18,718 nt of DNA from Bacteroidota bacterium (lineage in GTDB: Bacteria > Bacteroidota > Bacteroidia > Bacteroidales > VadinHA17): positions 1 to 18,718 of the forward strand of contig JAKAXP010000014.1 of NCBI GenBank assembly GCA_021816545.1, written 5' to 3'. Numbering within the stretch: position 1 is the stretch's first letter; every line of letters starts with the position of its first letter. The notes beneath the pieces were generated by a model. That model was not told the origin of the DNA. It made no database searches and was given only the letters and a program-made list of their open reading frames with translations. The translations under genes were made by a program, and so were the position numbers. Positions 1-7,428 of the stretch are shown piece by piece.

Positions 1-7
1 CAATTTT

Positions 8-92
8 GCCAACGCTGCAGTCTGGCTGCTTCGCTGGAATGACCCACCGGGTCATTCCTTTTCGCTCGCACCGGTTCGAGCCCCAGCTGGAT
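8..92 (+). repeat. Structured direct repeat, copy 1 (possible small RNA body)
   Basis: This 85-bp block recurs at 142-226 with a single difference (GCTGCAG against GCTGTAG). It contains a perfect 10-bp stem, GGAATGACCC (36-45) with GGGTCATTCC (49-58), closed by a 3-nt loop and followed by TTTT. After that comes a GGTTCGAGCCCC stretch that resembles a tRNA T-loop. No tRNA cloverleaf forms: the bases either side of the T-loop-like heptamer do not pair as a T-stem, and I find no matching acceptor stem. An intrinsic terminator follows immediately, so a short transcribed RNA is possible. The strand is inferred from the T-tract of that terminator. The window begins just upstream, so further copies may exist to the left. 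Confidence 0.75.
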
Positions 93-97
93 CACAG

Positions 98-120
98 AGC
101 AGCCTGAAGGCTGCTTTTTT
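98..120 (+). terminator. Intrinsic terminator after repeat copy 1
   Basis: The stem AGCAGCC (98-104) pairs perfectly with GGCTGCT (109-115) around a TGAA loop and runs into a T-tract. It sits six bases after the end of repeat copy 1. Confidence 0.75.
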
Positions 121-141
121 ATTTGGCATATGCCCGAACCC

Positions 142-226
142 GCCAACGCTGTAGTCTGGCTGCTTCGCTGGAATGACCCACCGGGTCATTCCTTTTCGCT
201 CGCACCGGTTCGAGCCCCAGCTGGAT
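142..226 (+). repeat. Structured direct repeat, copy 2 (possible small RNA body)
   Basis: Second copy of the 8-92 block at an offset of 134 bp, with one mismatch in 85 positions. The 10-bp hairpin lies at 170-192 and the T-loop-like GGTTCGAGCCCC is retained. Just upstream is a perfect 10-bp palindrome, GGCATATGCC (125-134), which the visible sequence before copy 1 lacks. Reading frames across the block are not conserved outside it and show no protein character, so a duplicated non-coding element is the better description. Whether it is transcribed cannot be seen. Confidence 0.75.
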
Positions 227-230
227 TACG

Positions 231-253
231 AGGCAGCGGAAGCTGCCTTTTTT
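231..253 (+). terminator. Intrinsic terminator after repeat copy 2
   Basis: The stem AGGCAGC (231-237) pairs perfectly with GCTGCCT (242-248) around a GGAA loop, followed by a T-tract to 253. The stem differs in sequence from the terminator after copy 1 but keeps stem length, 4-nt loop and tail. Confidence 0.75.
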
Positions 254-286
254 GTTTCTGGCCGGCTCGAGCCGCCTGCACTGCAG

Positions 287-312
287 GTGCTGATGACAGA
301 AACTGTCAGCAC
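287..312. other. Bulged hairpin downstream of the lipoprotein gene
   Basis: GTGC plus TGACAG (287-290, 294-299, with TGA bulged) pairs with CTGTCAGCAC (303-312) around an AAA loop, giving a 10-bp stem. It lies 24 bp beyond the stop codon of the minus-strand lipoprotein gene. Neither side has a T-tract, so it is not a standard intrinsic terminator; it may stabilise the 3' end of that transcript. Confidence 0.35.
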
Positions 313-336
313 TCCTCTGGACGGAAGACAATATTG

Positions 337-903
337 TTAAGAACTAACCCTTCGCCACTGAGTTTCCAATAAAAGCTGATCTAACTTGATATAGTATTTA
401 ATCTGATTTACTTCATACTTGATATCCTTGAAGAAATAATCATCTGTAAAAGTATGGCTTTCAAAGATAGCTCCATCACTAAACCATGCCTTGTAAGTAA
501 CAATGACCAGCAGCTTGTCAAGATCATTCTGGAATTTATACTGATAAGGCTGCGGCAGGAACAACCCTGATGTCAGTTCCGCTTCAGTATAATCACCAGG
601 ATATAAATTAGGGCTAAAGTCAAAGTATCCGCTCTTTTTCCCGTTGCAGTAAACCTTCTGAATCGAACCTGATACCTGAACATGTGTGGCATTGGCCAGT
701 TTCCGCGTAATATCCGAGTCGATATTCATGGATCCCGGAGGGAGAACCGATCTGAGGTAAATGATCGGTTCCTTTACATCGATCATCTTTGTTGAATCAC
801 AATCATCATTGAAGTCCGGAAACAACTCACAACTATGGAAACCTGCAAGACAGAAAACAACCACAGGCAACAACGGAAAACCGAATCTTTTCATGGCAGT
901 CAT
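337..903 (-). CDS. Small secreted lipoprotein, function unknown
   Basis: The product is 188 residues and I do not recognise its family. The N-terminus is a lipoprotein signal: basic residues K5-R6, a hydrophobic stretch at about 8-21, and a cysteine at 25 in the context GFHSC that would be lipidated. The mature part starts with an acidic linker (ELFPDFNDDCDS), as in many Bacteroidota surface lipoproteins, and is otherwise soluble and rich in aromatic residues and beta-prone sequence. The ATG at 894 (residue 4) would give a more typical signal peptide and is an equally good start; neither start has a clear ribosome binding site. The gene is AT-richer than the metabolic genes further right. It stands alone, between the structured repeats and a long gene-poor stretch. 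A cell-envelope role is inferred only from the signal. Confidence 0.7.
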   Translation of the reverse strand: MTAMKRFGFPLLPVVVFCLAGFHSCELFPDFNDDCDSTKMIDVKEPIIYLRSVLPPGSMNIDSDITRKLANATHVQVSGSIQKVYCNGKKSGYFDFSPNLYPGDYTEAELTSGLFLPQPYQYKFQNDLDKLLVIVTYKAWFSDGAIFESHTFTDDYFFKDIKYEVNQIKYYIKLDQLLLETQWRRVSS

Positions 904-1474
904 TTTCTATAAATTTAAAAGAATAAGTGGAATAATTATATATAGTGCACATCTTTTTTCATGCCTTCAGTTCAGTTTAATCACTTACTGATTGGTTCCA
1001 TACTGTATTGAAAACTCCTGCTTAAGCATTCTGACAGATCCTTCAGGGAAAATCAGGTTCCTGGTTCTTTCAATGCATGTAATGGCCTGAATCTTCTTTG
1101 CAGAGCCTGGAGAAGACGCTTGCATAGTAATCGTGCCGTTTATCTTGTGAACTAAAATTGACTTTAATTCTGTTATTGCGTAAATTTGATATGATGTAAC
1201 TCGGGCTAAGATGTTTTACATCCAATTGCACTCGCAATTCGGAGAGGCACAGTTTTCTACGATGACCCTGAGTGATATGATTCTTTCCCCGCTTCCCCAC
1301 AGGGATGAGAACATAATGGTAATCTGTAGCCATATAGGGAACCGGTTTCTCTCTCTAAGCCTGAAGGACCTTAGGTCAATTACCTGCACCCTTTCAGAAT
1401 GGCTGATTAATTATGGCCAATGAAAGGGCACATAAACCAGGAATCGGTTACAGAGTTTATAAGCCTTGGCATAA
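904..1474. other. Gene-poor stretch with possible eroded ORF
   Basis: No convincing gene is visible in these 571 bp. On the minus strand one frame stays open from about 1210 to a stop at 985-987 and reads like protein in its last 45 or so codons, but the only ATG (1123-1125) leaves just 46 residues. A second minus frame (1070-1333, 87 codons) has no family resemblance. These could be remains of a frameshifted gene or chance. The stretch also carries the upstream regions of the lipoprotein gene (left) and the BtaA-like gene (right); I see no strong TAnnTTTG promoter for either. Confidence 0.4.
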
Positions 1475-2593
1475 ATGAATATTTCTATGAAGAAGAAGAT
1501 GGCTCCGTTTCTTTTTGACTTCGGACTTTCCCAGGAAGATCCTTTAACTGAACAATTCGTTCTGGATGTGAAGCCAGGCGACAAAATTCTGTCACTTGCA
1601 AGCGCGGGGGATGTTCCCCTTTCACTTTTAAGTATGAACAGGAACATTGATATCAAAGCTGTTGATATCTCAGACTCACAGATTAAACTCTGTCGCCTTA
1701 AACTGGTTTCAGCCATGACACTGGTATGTCCCCTCAACGGCCAGTTTCTCGGGTACATGAGATGTGACGAAAACATAAGGGAACAGTTATACAAGGATGT
1801 TATCAGGCCGGTGCTGAAAGCCGAAGATGCCAGCTTCTGGGATAAGAATATTCACTTTATCAGAAAAGGAATAATCAACGCCGGCAGGTTCGAGAGGTAC
1901 ATCAGGAAACTTAAAGCTGTAGCATCACTGTTTATAGGAAGGGACAACATACGGAATCTTATTGAAGCCTCTGACACTGAAAAGCAGATTTATATTTTTG
2001 AAAACAAAATCGCAACAAGGAAGAGTATTCAACTGCTCTTCAGAATAGCATTTCATCCTGCGATATACAGAAAAAGAGGCCTTCAGGATCAGGCGTTGAT
2101 ACATGCCAATAAATCGACCGGAGAAAGGTTTTACGGCAAATTCCGCGATTTTTGCATTGCCAATCCGGCAACAGAAAACTACTTCCTGCAATACTTCCTG
2201 ACCGGCACCTGCATGACACCTGCGGCATTGCCTCATTATCTCAGACCCGAAAACAGGGACCATCTCTCTGCAAACAGCAGCAGAATTGCTTTTCAGAACA
2301 TCTCCATTCAGCAAGCGCTTTCGGAAAATCCCGACGGATATTTCACCGGGATACATTTATCCAATCTCGGAGACTGGTCGGATCAGCATCAGTTTGCCGA
2401 TTTGCTGAAACTGATCAGGACCAGATGCAATAGCGGGACCAGATTATGCTACAGGTATTTACAGAAAAACCACTTTCTGTCTCTGGGCAAGGAGGATTTT
2501 ACGATCGGAATTGAAGACTCAGGTATTGCAGAGCGGAAAGACAGGTTTCCATTCTATGGCATCCTTCAGGTAACGCTTGGCAGCAGAGTATAA
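1475..2593 (+). CDS. DUF3419 / BtaA-like S-adenosylmethionine aminocarboxypropyltransferase
   Basis: The 372-residue product resembles the DUF3419 family, whose characterised member BtaA moves the 3-amino-3-carboxypropyl group of S-adenosylmethionine to diacylglycerol, the first step to homoserine-type betaine lipids. Features seen: FDFGLSQEDPLTE (residues 14-26), matching the family's EDP-containing N-terminus; a Rossmann-type SAM loop LSLASAGDVPLSLL (39-52); an acidic residue after the next strand in AVDIS (62-66); and a late HLSNLGDWSDQHQF segment where family members carry a conserved SN motif. An in-frame TAA directly precedes the ATG, so translation starts here or at M5. Length is near the family's usual 370-420. 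No BtaB-type N-methyltransferase lies next to it, so the product may stay unmethylated or the enzyme may use another acceptor. It converges with a hydrolase gene 34 bp away. Family assignment is fairly sure; substrate is inferred. Confidence 0.75.
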   Translation: MNISMKKKMAPFLFDFGLSQEDPLTEQFVLDVKPGDKILSLASAGDVPLSLLSMNRNIDIKAVDISDSQIKLCRLKLVSAMTLVCPLNGQFLGYMRCDENIREQLYKDVIRPVLKAEDASFWDKNIHFIRKGIINAGRFERYIRKLKAVASLFIGRDNIRNLIEASDTEKQIYIFENKIATRKSIQLLFRIAFHPAIYRKRGLQDQALIHANKSTGERFYGKFRDFCIANPATENYFLQYFLTGTCMTPAALPHYLRPENRDHLSANSSRIAFQNISIQQALSENPDGYFTGIHLSNLGDWSDQHQFADLLKLIRTRCNSGTRLCYRYLQKNHFLSLGKEDFTIGIEDSGIAERKDRFPFYGILQVTLGSRV

Positions 2594-2627
2594 AACTACT
2601 CTATACTGTTGATTTTCTTTGTTTTGG

Positions 2628-3452
2628 TTATCTGTCCAAATCCCTTATATAGTTATAAACCAGCCTTCCCATATCAGGGCTGTGGGTTCTGAGGTTGGTT
2701 TCCATATCGATGTATGTGCAATTACGAAGCTCTTTTACCATCCTCAGAATATCTTCAGGAACATGAAGGCTGTCCTTTGATGTTCCCACTACAAGACTGG
2801 GGCATGTCACTCCTTCAAGTTTTGGCCAGACTTTATAAGAGGCAATTGCCAGAATTGTATTTTTCAGCTTTTCAGGATCGGCATTGTCAAGAGATCTTCC
2901 TGAGATGACAGCCATCTCGTTATCTTCAGCCGTGTTAATATAAAACGACCGCATATACCATTTTGCAACCGGTCTGAGGATCCTGTACAGAGGCTTGCCC
3001 AGCAACCTTATGATTATCAGGCTCCACCATGGATAATGGAATTCCGGGGTTGGTTCCATGAATATAAGGCATTTTGGCTTTTCCTTGAGATTAGCATAGC
3101 AGTCAGACATTATGCTTGCCCCAAAGGAATATCCCATCAGTACATAACTTTTTTCTTTAAATCCAAGTGTTTCAATGATTTTGACAATATCACCACCCAT
3201 TGCGGGAATGTCATATTTTGCCTTTCCTGTTATTCGGGATGTAAATCTGTCGCGCGTCTCAATAAAATAAACCGCTGACTGTCTGCTTATCTCATATATC
3301 ACATCTTGAAAACTCTCAACCAGGGTGGCCAGGCCACTGATTATGAGTACAGGAATCCCAGGTGTTTTATTTGCCGGGTAAAGACCCAGCACCCGAAGCT
3401 CTACATTTTCTTCAACAGCAATGTATTTCTCATCCCATTTTACACTTTCCAC
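2628..3452 (-). CDS. Alpha/beta hydrolase
   Basis: The 274-residue product has an alpha/beta-hydrolase layout. An early strand PVLIISGLAT (34-43) takes the oxyanion-loop position, the nucleophile elbow is GYSFG with Ser109, a candidate acid is Asp227 in GTSKDSLHV, and a candidate base is His257 in RTHSPD. A hydrophobic, aromatic lid-like segment lies at about 139-170. There is no signal peptide, so it is probably cytoplasmic or peripheral to the membrane. The start codon is GTG: an in-frame TAA lies 15 bases upstream and no ATG comes between. It follows the GNAT gene with a 65-bp gap on the same strand, so the two may be cotranscribed, and it converges with the BtaA-like gene. A lipid or acyl-ester substrate would suit that neighbour but nothing in the sequence proves it. 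Confidence 0.75.
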   Translation of the reverse strand: MESVKWDEKYIAVEENVELRVLGLYPANKTPGIPVLIISGLATLVESFQDVIYEISRQSAVYFIETRDRFTSRITGKAKYDIPAMGGDIVKIIETLGFKEKSYVLMGYSFGASIMSDCYANLKEKPKCLIFMEPTPEFHYPWWSLIIIRLLGKPLYRILRPVAKWYMRSFYINTAEDNEMAVISGRSLDNADPEKLKNTILAIASYKVWPKLEGVTCPSLVVGTSKDSLHVPEDILRMVKELRNCTYIDMETNLRTHSPDMGRLVYNYIRDLDR

Positions 3453-3517
3453 AGTATGTCCGGTATTTTATTGCTTAATATTTAAGTACTGTATATATGT
3501 GTATTATACAAAGTTAT

Positions 3518-4612
3518 TTAAAGAAATGCTATATCAATGTAGGGAAGTCTGACAGGAATGTTGAATTTATCCGTATCAAGGCTCGTAAATACAATACTGG
3601 AAACTGTGTTGAAATGCCAGAAGCTGTCTGCCGCCCTCAGAAGATCATCTGTCATACAGCTGCCGAAATTAATGAAATGATACTTTCTGTTAAGGTTGCG
3701 TCTGTACACCTCACATAATAATGCATTCATAATCTGCACATTGCGATCCGCAACCGCATAATCGGTAATTGTCAGTTCCCTGAAGCAGTCTCCTTTTGCC
3801 GGAAAGGCAGCAATCGGCAAAACCCCTGACATCAGCCTGTAGGAAAGCAGAAATGGCAGTAATGCAGGTGAAATCCTGACAACCGTGGTACGTCTAAAGG
3901 TTTGGCTATCCCATGCTAGACACACTCCCGCTATCCTGCCGGACCTGTTTACCGCTACATAGTAATCACTTACATTCAGTCCCCTTATTTTGAGGTTTTC
4001 CAGTATTCCCTCATCAGTAAACCTGAGCCCCATGAATCTCTGCCGGTGCTCAGTGTTCAGGAGGGCGGTTATTTCAGTAATGTCCTCAATGACGGCATTT
4101 CGTACATTAAACGGAGTCTGGTTCTTCCTGGGCGATGAGAGTATTATTGATTTGATGCACAAACGGTCAATAATACAGGAAGGAGGCAAGAAGCTGTTTC
4201 CGGTATGGCTGATATAAGATTCTGCCGGTTTGTTGCCCCTCATTGTGATGGCGATTCCATACCTCGCCCGTTCCCTTATCAGGGGAATGAACTCCCTGAT
4301 TGCCCTGGCAGACAGGTGATTCCCCCTGGCTTCCGGCAATATGTAGAAGTTGAACAGGGTGAATATGTTTTCCTCCTTTCCTTCAATAAGGGAATTATGG
4401 AATCCAAGGGATGCAACACCTTTCAGGCTTTCATCTGAAAAGAACCCGACATGAAAGCACTCGGAGTACTTCATTCGGGGCAATGCAAAAACATCCGGAG
4501 ATTTGTCAAAGCGGATGACCAGTCCTTTTGCCTGGATTGGAGCCGCCTCCATTATCCTCAGGATCTGGTCATTGTAAGCTTCATTAACTGGTAAGATTCT
4601 GTAATCCTCCAT
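3518..4612 (-). CDS. Tandem-domain GNAT acetyltransferase-like protein
   Basis: From the ATG at 4612 the product is 364 residues; a TTG nine codons upstream is also possible. The N-terminal part (residues 1-165) looks like one GNAT fold: MEDYRILPVNEAYNDQIL at the start, strand FNFYILPEARGNHLSARAI (88-104) with the Arg-Gly-containing acetyl-CoA pyrophosphate loop, and NKPAESYISHTG (127-138), which corresponds to the usual neighbour-asparagine helix. A second, weaker GNAT-like part begins near residue 168 (NVRNAVIEDITEITALLN) and includes YYVAVNRSGRIAGVCLAWD, a typical GNAT strand pair. GNAT enzymes transfer acyl groups from acyl-CoA to amines. The substrate is unknown. The hydrolase gene lies 65 bp downstream; the Lrp gene is upstream in the same direction after an 83-bp gap. 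Confidence 0.65.
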   Translation of the reverse strand: MEDYRILPVNEAYNDQILRIMEAAPIQAKGLVIRFDKSPDVFALPRMKYSECFHVGFFSDESLKGVASLGFHNSLIEGKEENIFTLFNFYILPEARGNHLSARAIREFIPLIRERARYGIAITMRGNKPAESYISHTGNSFLPPSCIIDRLCIKSIILSSPRKNQTPFNVRNAVIEDITEITALLNTEHRQRFMGLRFTDEGILENLKIRGLNVSDYYVAVNRSGRIAGVCLAWDSQTFRRTTVVRISPALLPFLLSYRLMSGVLPIAAFPAKGDCFRELTITDYAVADRNVQIMNALLCEVYRRNLNRKYHFINFGSCMTDDLLRAADSFWHFNTVSSIVFTSLDTDKFNIPVRLPYIDIAFL

Positions 4613-4695
4613 AATGTCAGAAGCTGTTCCATACCGCAACTACAGCGATATGAGGAAAATGACTGGATATATTCTATATCCTGTTCGCTCTCAGG

Positions 4696-5166
4696 TTATT
4701 TTGAGAGTACCGGTATCTGCCTGCTTATTGACTCCTCGAGAGAGATAAGTGTTTCTGTGCGCATCACGCCGGGAATTGCCTGGATCTTCTCGGTCAGTAC
4801 TTCGCGGAGATGCTCGTTGTCGCGCGTGTAAACCTTGATAAACAGTGAGTAATTACCTGTAGTATAATGACATTCAATTACTTCAGCAATATCCTTAAGC
4901 CTGCTTATTACTTCCTTGTATTTGCCTGGATTATCAAGATAAAGACCTATATAGGCACATGTCCTGAATCCCACCATGATAGGATCAACCTTGAATTCCG
5001 AACCCTTGATGACACCGATCCTGATCAGTCTCTGGACCCTCTGATGAATAGCCGCACCTGAAACATTACAATCACGCGCCACCTCGAGATAAGGTATCCT
5101 TGCGTTCTTGGTTATGATGTCGAGGATCTTTCTGTCCAGATTGTCAATTTGCAAATTTTCTGCCAT
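4696..5166 (-). CDS. Lrp/AsnC family transcriptional regulator
   Basis: The 156-residue length is typical of the family. Residues 7-55 form the AsnC-type helix-turn-helix: DNLDRKILDII, then PYLEVARDCNVSGAAIHQRVQRL, then IGVIKG. Residues from about 63 (MVGFRTCAYIGLYLD) to 145 form the ligand-binding RAM domain, with the pattern VIECHYTTGNYSLFIKVYTRD typical of feast/famine regulators. Such proteins bind DNA as multimers and commonly respond to amino acids. The gene lies 71 bp after pyrD on the same strand and may be read with it or from its own promoter. The regulated genes cannot be told from the sequence. Confidence 0.9.
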   Translation of the reverse strand: MAENLQIDNLDRKILDIITKNARIPYLEVARDCNVSGAAIHQRVQRLIRIGVIKGSEFKVDPIMVGFRTCAYIGLYLDNPGKYKEVISRLKDIAEVIECHYTTGNYSLFIKVYTRDNEHLREVLTEKIQAIPGVMRTETLISLEESISRQIPVLSK

Positions 5167-5216
5167 GATTTCTTTCTATAATTTAGTCATTGAATACTAT
5201 TTTGCCTTTAAAGTTA

Positions 5217-5224
5217 CAAATTTA
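5217..5224 (-). promoter_or_regulatory. Candidate -7 box for the Lrp/AsnC gene
   Basis: On the minus strand this reads TAAATTTG, an exact match to the Bacteroidota -7 consensus TAnnTTTG, 51 bp upstream of the Lrp ATG. No properly spaced TTTG -33 element is visible, so the call rests on one 8-mer in AT-rich DNA. Confidence 0.3.
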
Positions 5225-5237
5225 AAGCAAATTGAAC

Positions 5238-6152
5238 TCAATTCCTATTTATAAGACCTGTAATTCTGCTGACAGAGTCGAATTCTTTTTCAACAAGGTA
5301 TTTTTCGATCCCTTTCACAATTGATGTGCCCGCACCGGGATCAATGAATGAGACTGTTCCGACCTGAACCGCGGTAGCCCCGGCAAGGATGAATTCTATG
5401 GCATCCTCCGCATTCATAATACCTCCCAGCCCGATGACAGGTATTCTGACCGCCCTGGCAACCTGCCATACCATCCTGAGGGCCACCGGCTTGATAGCCG
5501 GACCGGAAAGCCCTCCTGTTATGGTTGAGAGCTTCGGTCTCATTGTCCTGGCATCTATGGCCATACCAAGAAGAGTATTGACCAGGGAGACTGCCTCGGC
5601 ACCCTCCTCCTCGGAGATCCTGGCAAATTCAGTAATATCAGTAACGTTCGGTGAAAGCTTGACAATTAGCGTTTTATGATAAACCTTCCGGACTGCCGAA
5701 ATAACTTCGCGGGCAGAGGCAGGATTGGTTCCGAAGATCATACCCCCTTTCTTTACATTGGGACAAGAAATGTTGAGCTCAATAGCCGGAATAGCCTTCA
5801 GCTCATCAAGCCGGCGCGAAAGTTCCACATAGTCCTCAATTGTATTGCCGTTCACATTGACAATCACATGTGTGTCATATTCAGCAAGATGAGGGTATAT
5901 GTTTTTCTCAAAATAGTCGATCCCCTTGTTTTGCAGACCGACGGCATTCAGCATTCCTGAAGGTGTCTCAGCCATACGTGGGTAAGGGTTTCCTTCCCTG
6001 GGTTCCAGCGTTGTTCCCTTGACAATAATACCTCCAAGCTCTGAAAGATCCATGAAATCTTCGAGTTCAGCCCCGTAACCGCATGTTCCGGAGGCGAGGA
6101 TGACCGGATTGCGGAACTCCAGCGGTCCTATCTTTATCCTGAGGTCTGCCAT
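5238..6152 (-). CDS. pyrD: Dihydroorotate dehydrogenase, type 1B catalytic subunit
   Basis: PyrD of the 1B class oxidises dihydroorotate to orotate in pyrimidine synthesis and passes electrons through PyrK to NAD+. The 304-residue product shows the class hallmarks: ASGTCGYG (20-27), KGTTLEPREGNP (45-56) in the FMN site, NAVGLQN (69-75), NISCPNVKKGG (127-137) with the catalytic cysteine at 130, and KLSPNV (165-170). Near the C-terminus GLGGIMNAEDAIEFILAGA forms the phosphate-binding part of the barrel. Cysteine rather than serine as the base, together with the overlapping pyrK gene, marks class 1B rather than the quinone-linked class 2. The start overlaps the end of pyrK by 19 bp, implying translational coupling. 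It is cytoplasmic. Confidence 0.96.
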   Translation of the reverse strand: MADLRIKIGPLEFRNPVILASGTCGYGAELEDFMDLSELGGIIVKGTTLEPREGNPYPRMAETPSGMLNAVGLQNKGIDYFEKNIYPHLAEYDTHVIVNVNGNTIEDYVELSRRLDELKAIPAIELNISCPNVKKGGMIFGTNPASAREVISAVRKVYHKTLIVKLSPNVTDITEFARISEEEGAEAVSLVNTLLGMAIDARTMRPKLSTITGGLSGPAIKPVALRMVWQVARAVRIPVIGLGGIMNAEDAIEFILAGATAVQVGTVSFIDPGAGTSIVKGIEKYLVEKEFDSVSRITGLINRN

Positions 6153-6913
6153 TTGAGATCATTTACATTGAACACGGGTCCGTCAGTACAAGAGCAGAGG
6201 TTTCCTGAAGTGGTTGGAACCACACAACACAGACATATTCCAAGTCCGCATGCCATGAGGTTTTCAAGGGAAACCTCGCAGAAGATACCCCTTCTGATAC
6301 ATGCTGCAGCAACGGCCTTCATCATTGGCTCGGGGCCGCAGCAATATATCCTGTCCCATTTTTCATCCCTGAAAGCCGGAATATCAGTCACAAAGCCCCT
6401 ATGGCCTTCTGAACCGTCCTCAGTAGAAAGATGGACAGGTCCGAGGGTTTTAAATTCGTCATGACCAAGTATCCTGGAACGGTTGCGGAAACCGAGGGCA
6501 AAATGAGGCTGTACGCCCGATTCACTTATCTTTCTTCCGAGGTAGAGAAGAGGAGCCATACCGCATCCGCCGCCGGTCAGCAATACTTTCTCGCCCTCAG
6601 AGGGAAGGGTAAAGGAGTTTCCCAGCGGGTAAACGAGGTTGAGCTTCTCACCGGGGTTCAGCCGTGACAATCGTTCAGTACCCGGACCTGCTATCTGAAC
6701 CAGCAGGGAAATAGTGTTCATGTTACGGTCAACGTCATGTACTGACAGCGGCCGGCGAAGAAATGTGGCAGGACTCTCGGTTACAAGAGCCTGCACAAAC
6801 TGCCCGGGATTGATCTCAGGCAATCCTCCGGGGGAAGAAACCTTTATCAGAAAAAAGCTTTCAGCAAGCCTTCTGTTCTCAATTACAGTAAGATCCTCAA
6901 TCCGTTTTTTCAT
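6134..6913 (-). CDS. pyrK: Dihydroorotate dehydrogenase, electron-transfer subunit
   Basis: PyrK carries FAD and a [2Fe-2S] cluster and links PyrD to NAD+. From the chosen ATG the protein is 259 residues, the usual length. Visible motifs: the FAD-binding RRPLSVHD (53-60); the nucleotide-binding GGGCGMAP (114-121); CCGPEPMM (191-198); and the C-terminal cluster loop with Cys222, Cys227, Cys230 and most likely Cys242 as ligands (Cys229 and Cys240 are extra). The ORF stays open 16 codons further upstream, but an AAGGAGGG ribosome binding site lies just before the ATG at 6913, which settles the start. The XRE gene ends 44 bp upstream and pyrD overlaps downstream, so the three may form one transcript. 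Confidence 0.95.
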   Translation of the reverse strand: MKKRIEDLTVIENRRLAESFFLIKVSSPGGLPEINPGQFVQALVTESPATFLRRPLSVHDVDRNMNTISLLVQIAGPGTERLSRLNPGEKLNLVYPLGNSFTLPSEGEKVLLTGGGCGMAPLLYLGRKISESGVQPHFALGFRNRSRILGHDEFKTLGPVHLSTEDGSEGHRGFVTDIPAFRDEKWDRIYCCGPEPMMKAVAAACIRRGIFCEVSLENLMACGLGICLCCVVPTTSGNLCSCTDGPVFNVNDLKWQTSG

Positions 6914-6916
6914 CAA

Positions 6917-6924
6917 CCCTCCTT
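6917..6924 (-). promoter_or_regulatory. Strong ribosome binding site that fixes the pyrK start
   Basis: The minus strand reads AAGGAGGG, a near-perfect Shine-Dalgarno sequence, three bases before the ATG at 6911-6913. Strong sites are rare in this window, so it is good evidence against the longer 275-residue reading. Confidence 0.8.
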
Positions 6925-6957
6925 GAGTGCAAAAATAGACAATTTGGACTGAATCTG

Positions 6958-7413
6958 TCATGAAGGAATGTACTCAGTAAAAGTTTTGTCAGAATAAAAC
7001 ATTACTATTCGTTCAGCTTTCCTGCCAACTGAGTCACGGGGTGCCCCCCCAGGCCATTCCTGTTCATTGTAATCCTGCTGCTTAAGGAAATTTTCCGGCA
7101 TGGACATGTTTTTGTCATCGGTGAATTCATGATCCTGGCTGGGTGCCGCATTTTCCACGCTGGCTGTCGGCTCATCAGTATCAAACAGGGTTGGCTGAGA
7201 TAGATATCTGTACATCGGACCCTTTCCGAACAACAACCAGTCGGCCGAGAGGGAAGGATACCTGTGCAGCATCTTAATCACGAAATCCAGGCTTGGATTG
7301 TTCCTTCCGGAGAGTATATGGGAAATACCCGAGGGCTGAACTCCAATTTCCTCAGCAAATTGAGCATAACTCTTGTTTTCATTCTGAAGAAAGGCAAGTA
7401 TCCGGTCTTTCAT
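6958..7413 (-). CDS. XRE-family helix-turn-helix regulator
   Basis: From the ATG at 7413 the product is 151 residues (a TTG two codons upstream gives 153). Residues 1-65 form a Cro/CI-type domain: MKDRILAFLQ, helix 2 YAQFAEEIG (16-24), recognition helix QPSGISHILSGR (26-37), then NPSLDFVIKMLHRYPSLSADWLLFGKGPMY. The middle, about 72-125, is acidic, polar and probably flexible. The tail GRKAERIVMFYSDKTFTEYIP (130-150) resembles a motif common in Bacteroidota XRE regulators, but I can assign no ligand to it. There is no peptidase or enzyme domain. Three TTACA-NN-TGTAA palindromes lie 16-75 bp upstream of its ATG, so autoregulation is likely. It precedes pyrK and pyrD on the same strand. Confidence 0.88.
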   Translation of the reverse strand: MKDRILAFLQNENKSYAQFAEEIGVQPSGISHILSGRNNPSLDFVIKMLHRYPSLSADWLLFGKGPMYRYLSQPTLFDTDEPTASVENAAPSQDHEFTDDKNMSMPENFLKQQDYNEQEWPGGAPRDSVGRKAERIVMFYSDKTFTEYIPS

Positions 7414-7428
7414 AAGCAATAATCATTT

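Noticed and set aside
8..226. tRNA or tmRNA genes suggested by the GGTTCGAGCCCC stretches
   Set aside because: The bases flanking the T-loop-like heptamer do not form a 5-bp T-stem, no acceptor stem pairs with the 3' part, and no anticodon arm is visible at the right distance.
8..226. CRISPR array
   Set aside because: Only two copies are present, the unit is 85 bp and the spacing between copies is not spacer-like; no cas gene is in the window.
119..331. Minus-strand 70-codon frame across the repeats
   Set aside because: It runs through the second structured repeat and a terminator hairpin, has no domain character, and is not preserved in the first repeat copy.
1070..1333. Minus-strand 87-codon frame
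   Set aside because: No recognisable family, no ribosome binding site and basic, low-complexity composition; kept only as a possible trace of an eroded gene.
1411..1794. Minus-strand 127-codon frame
   Set aside because: It is antisense to the start of the BtaA-like gene, whose plus-strand frame carries clear family motifs.
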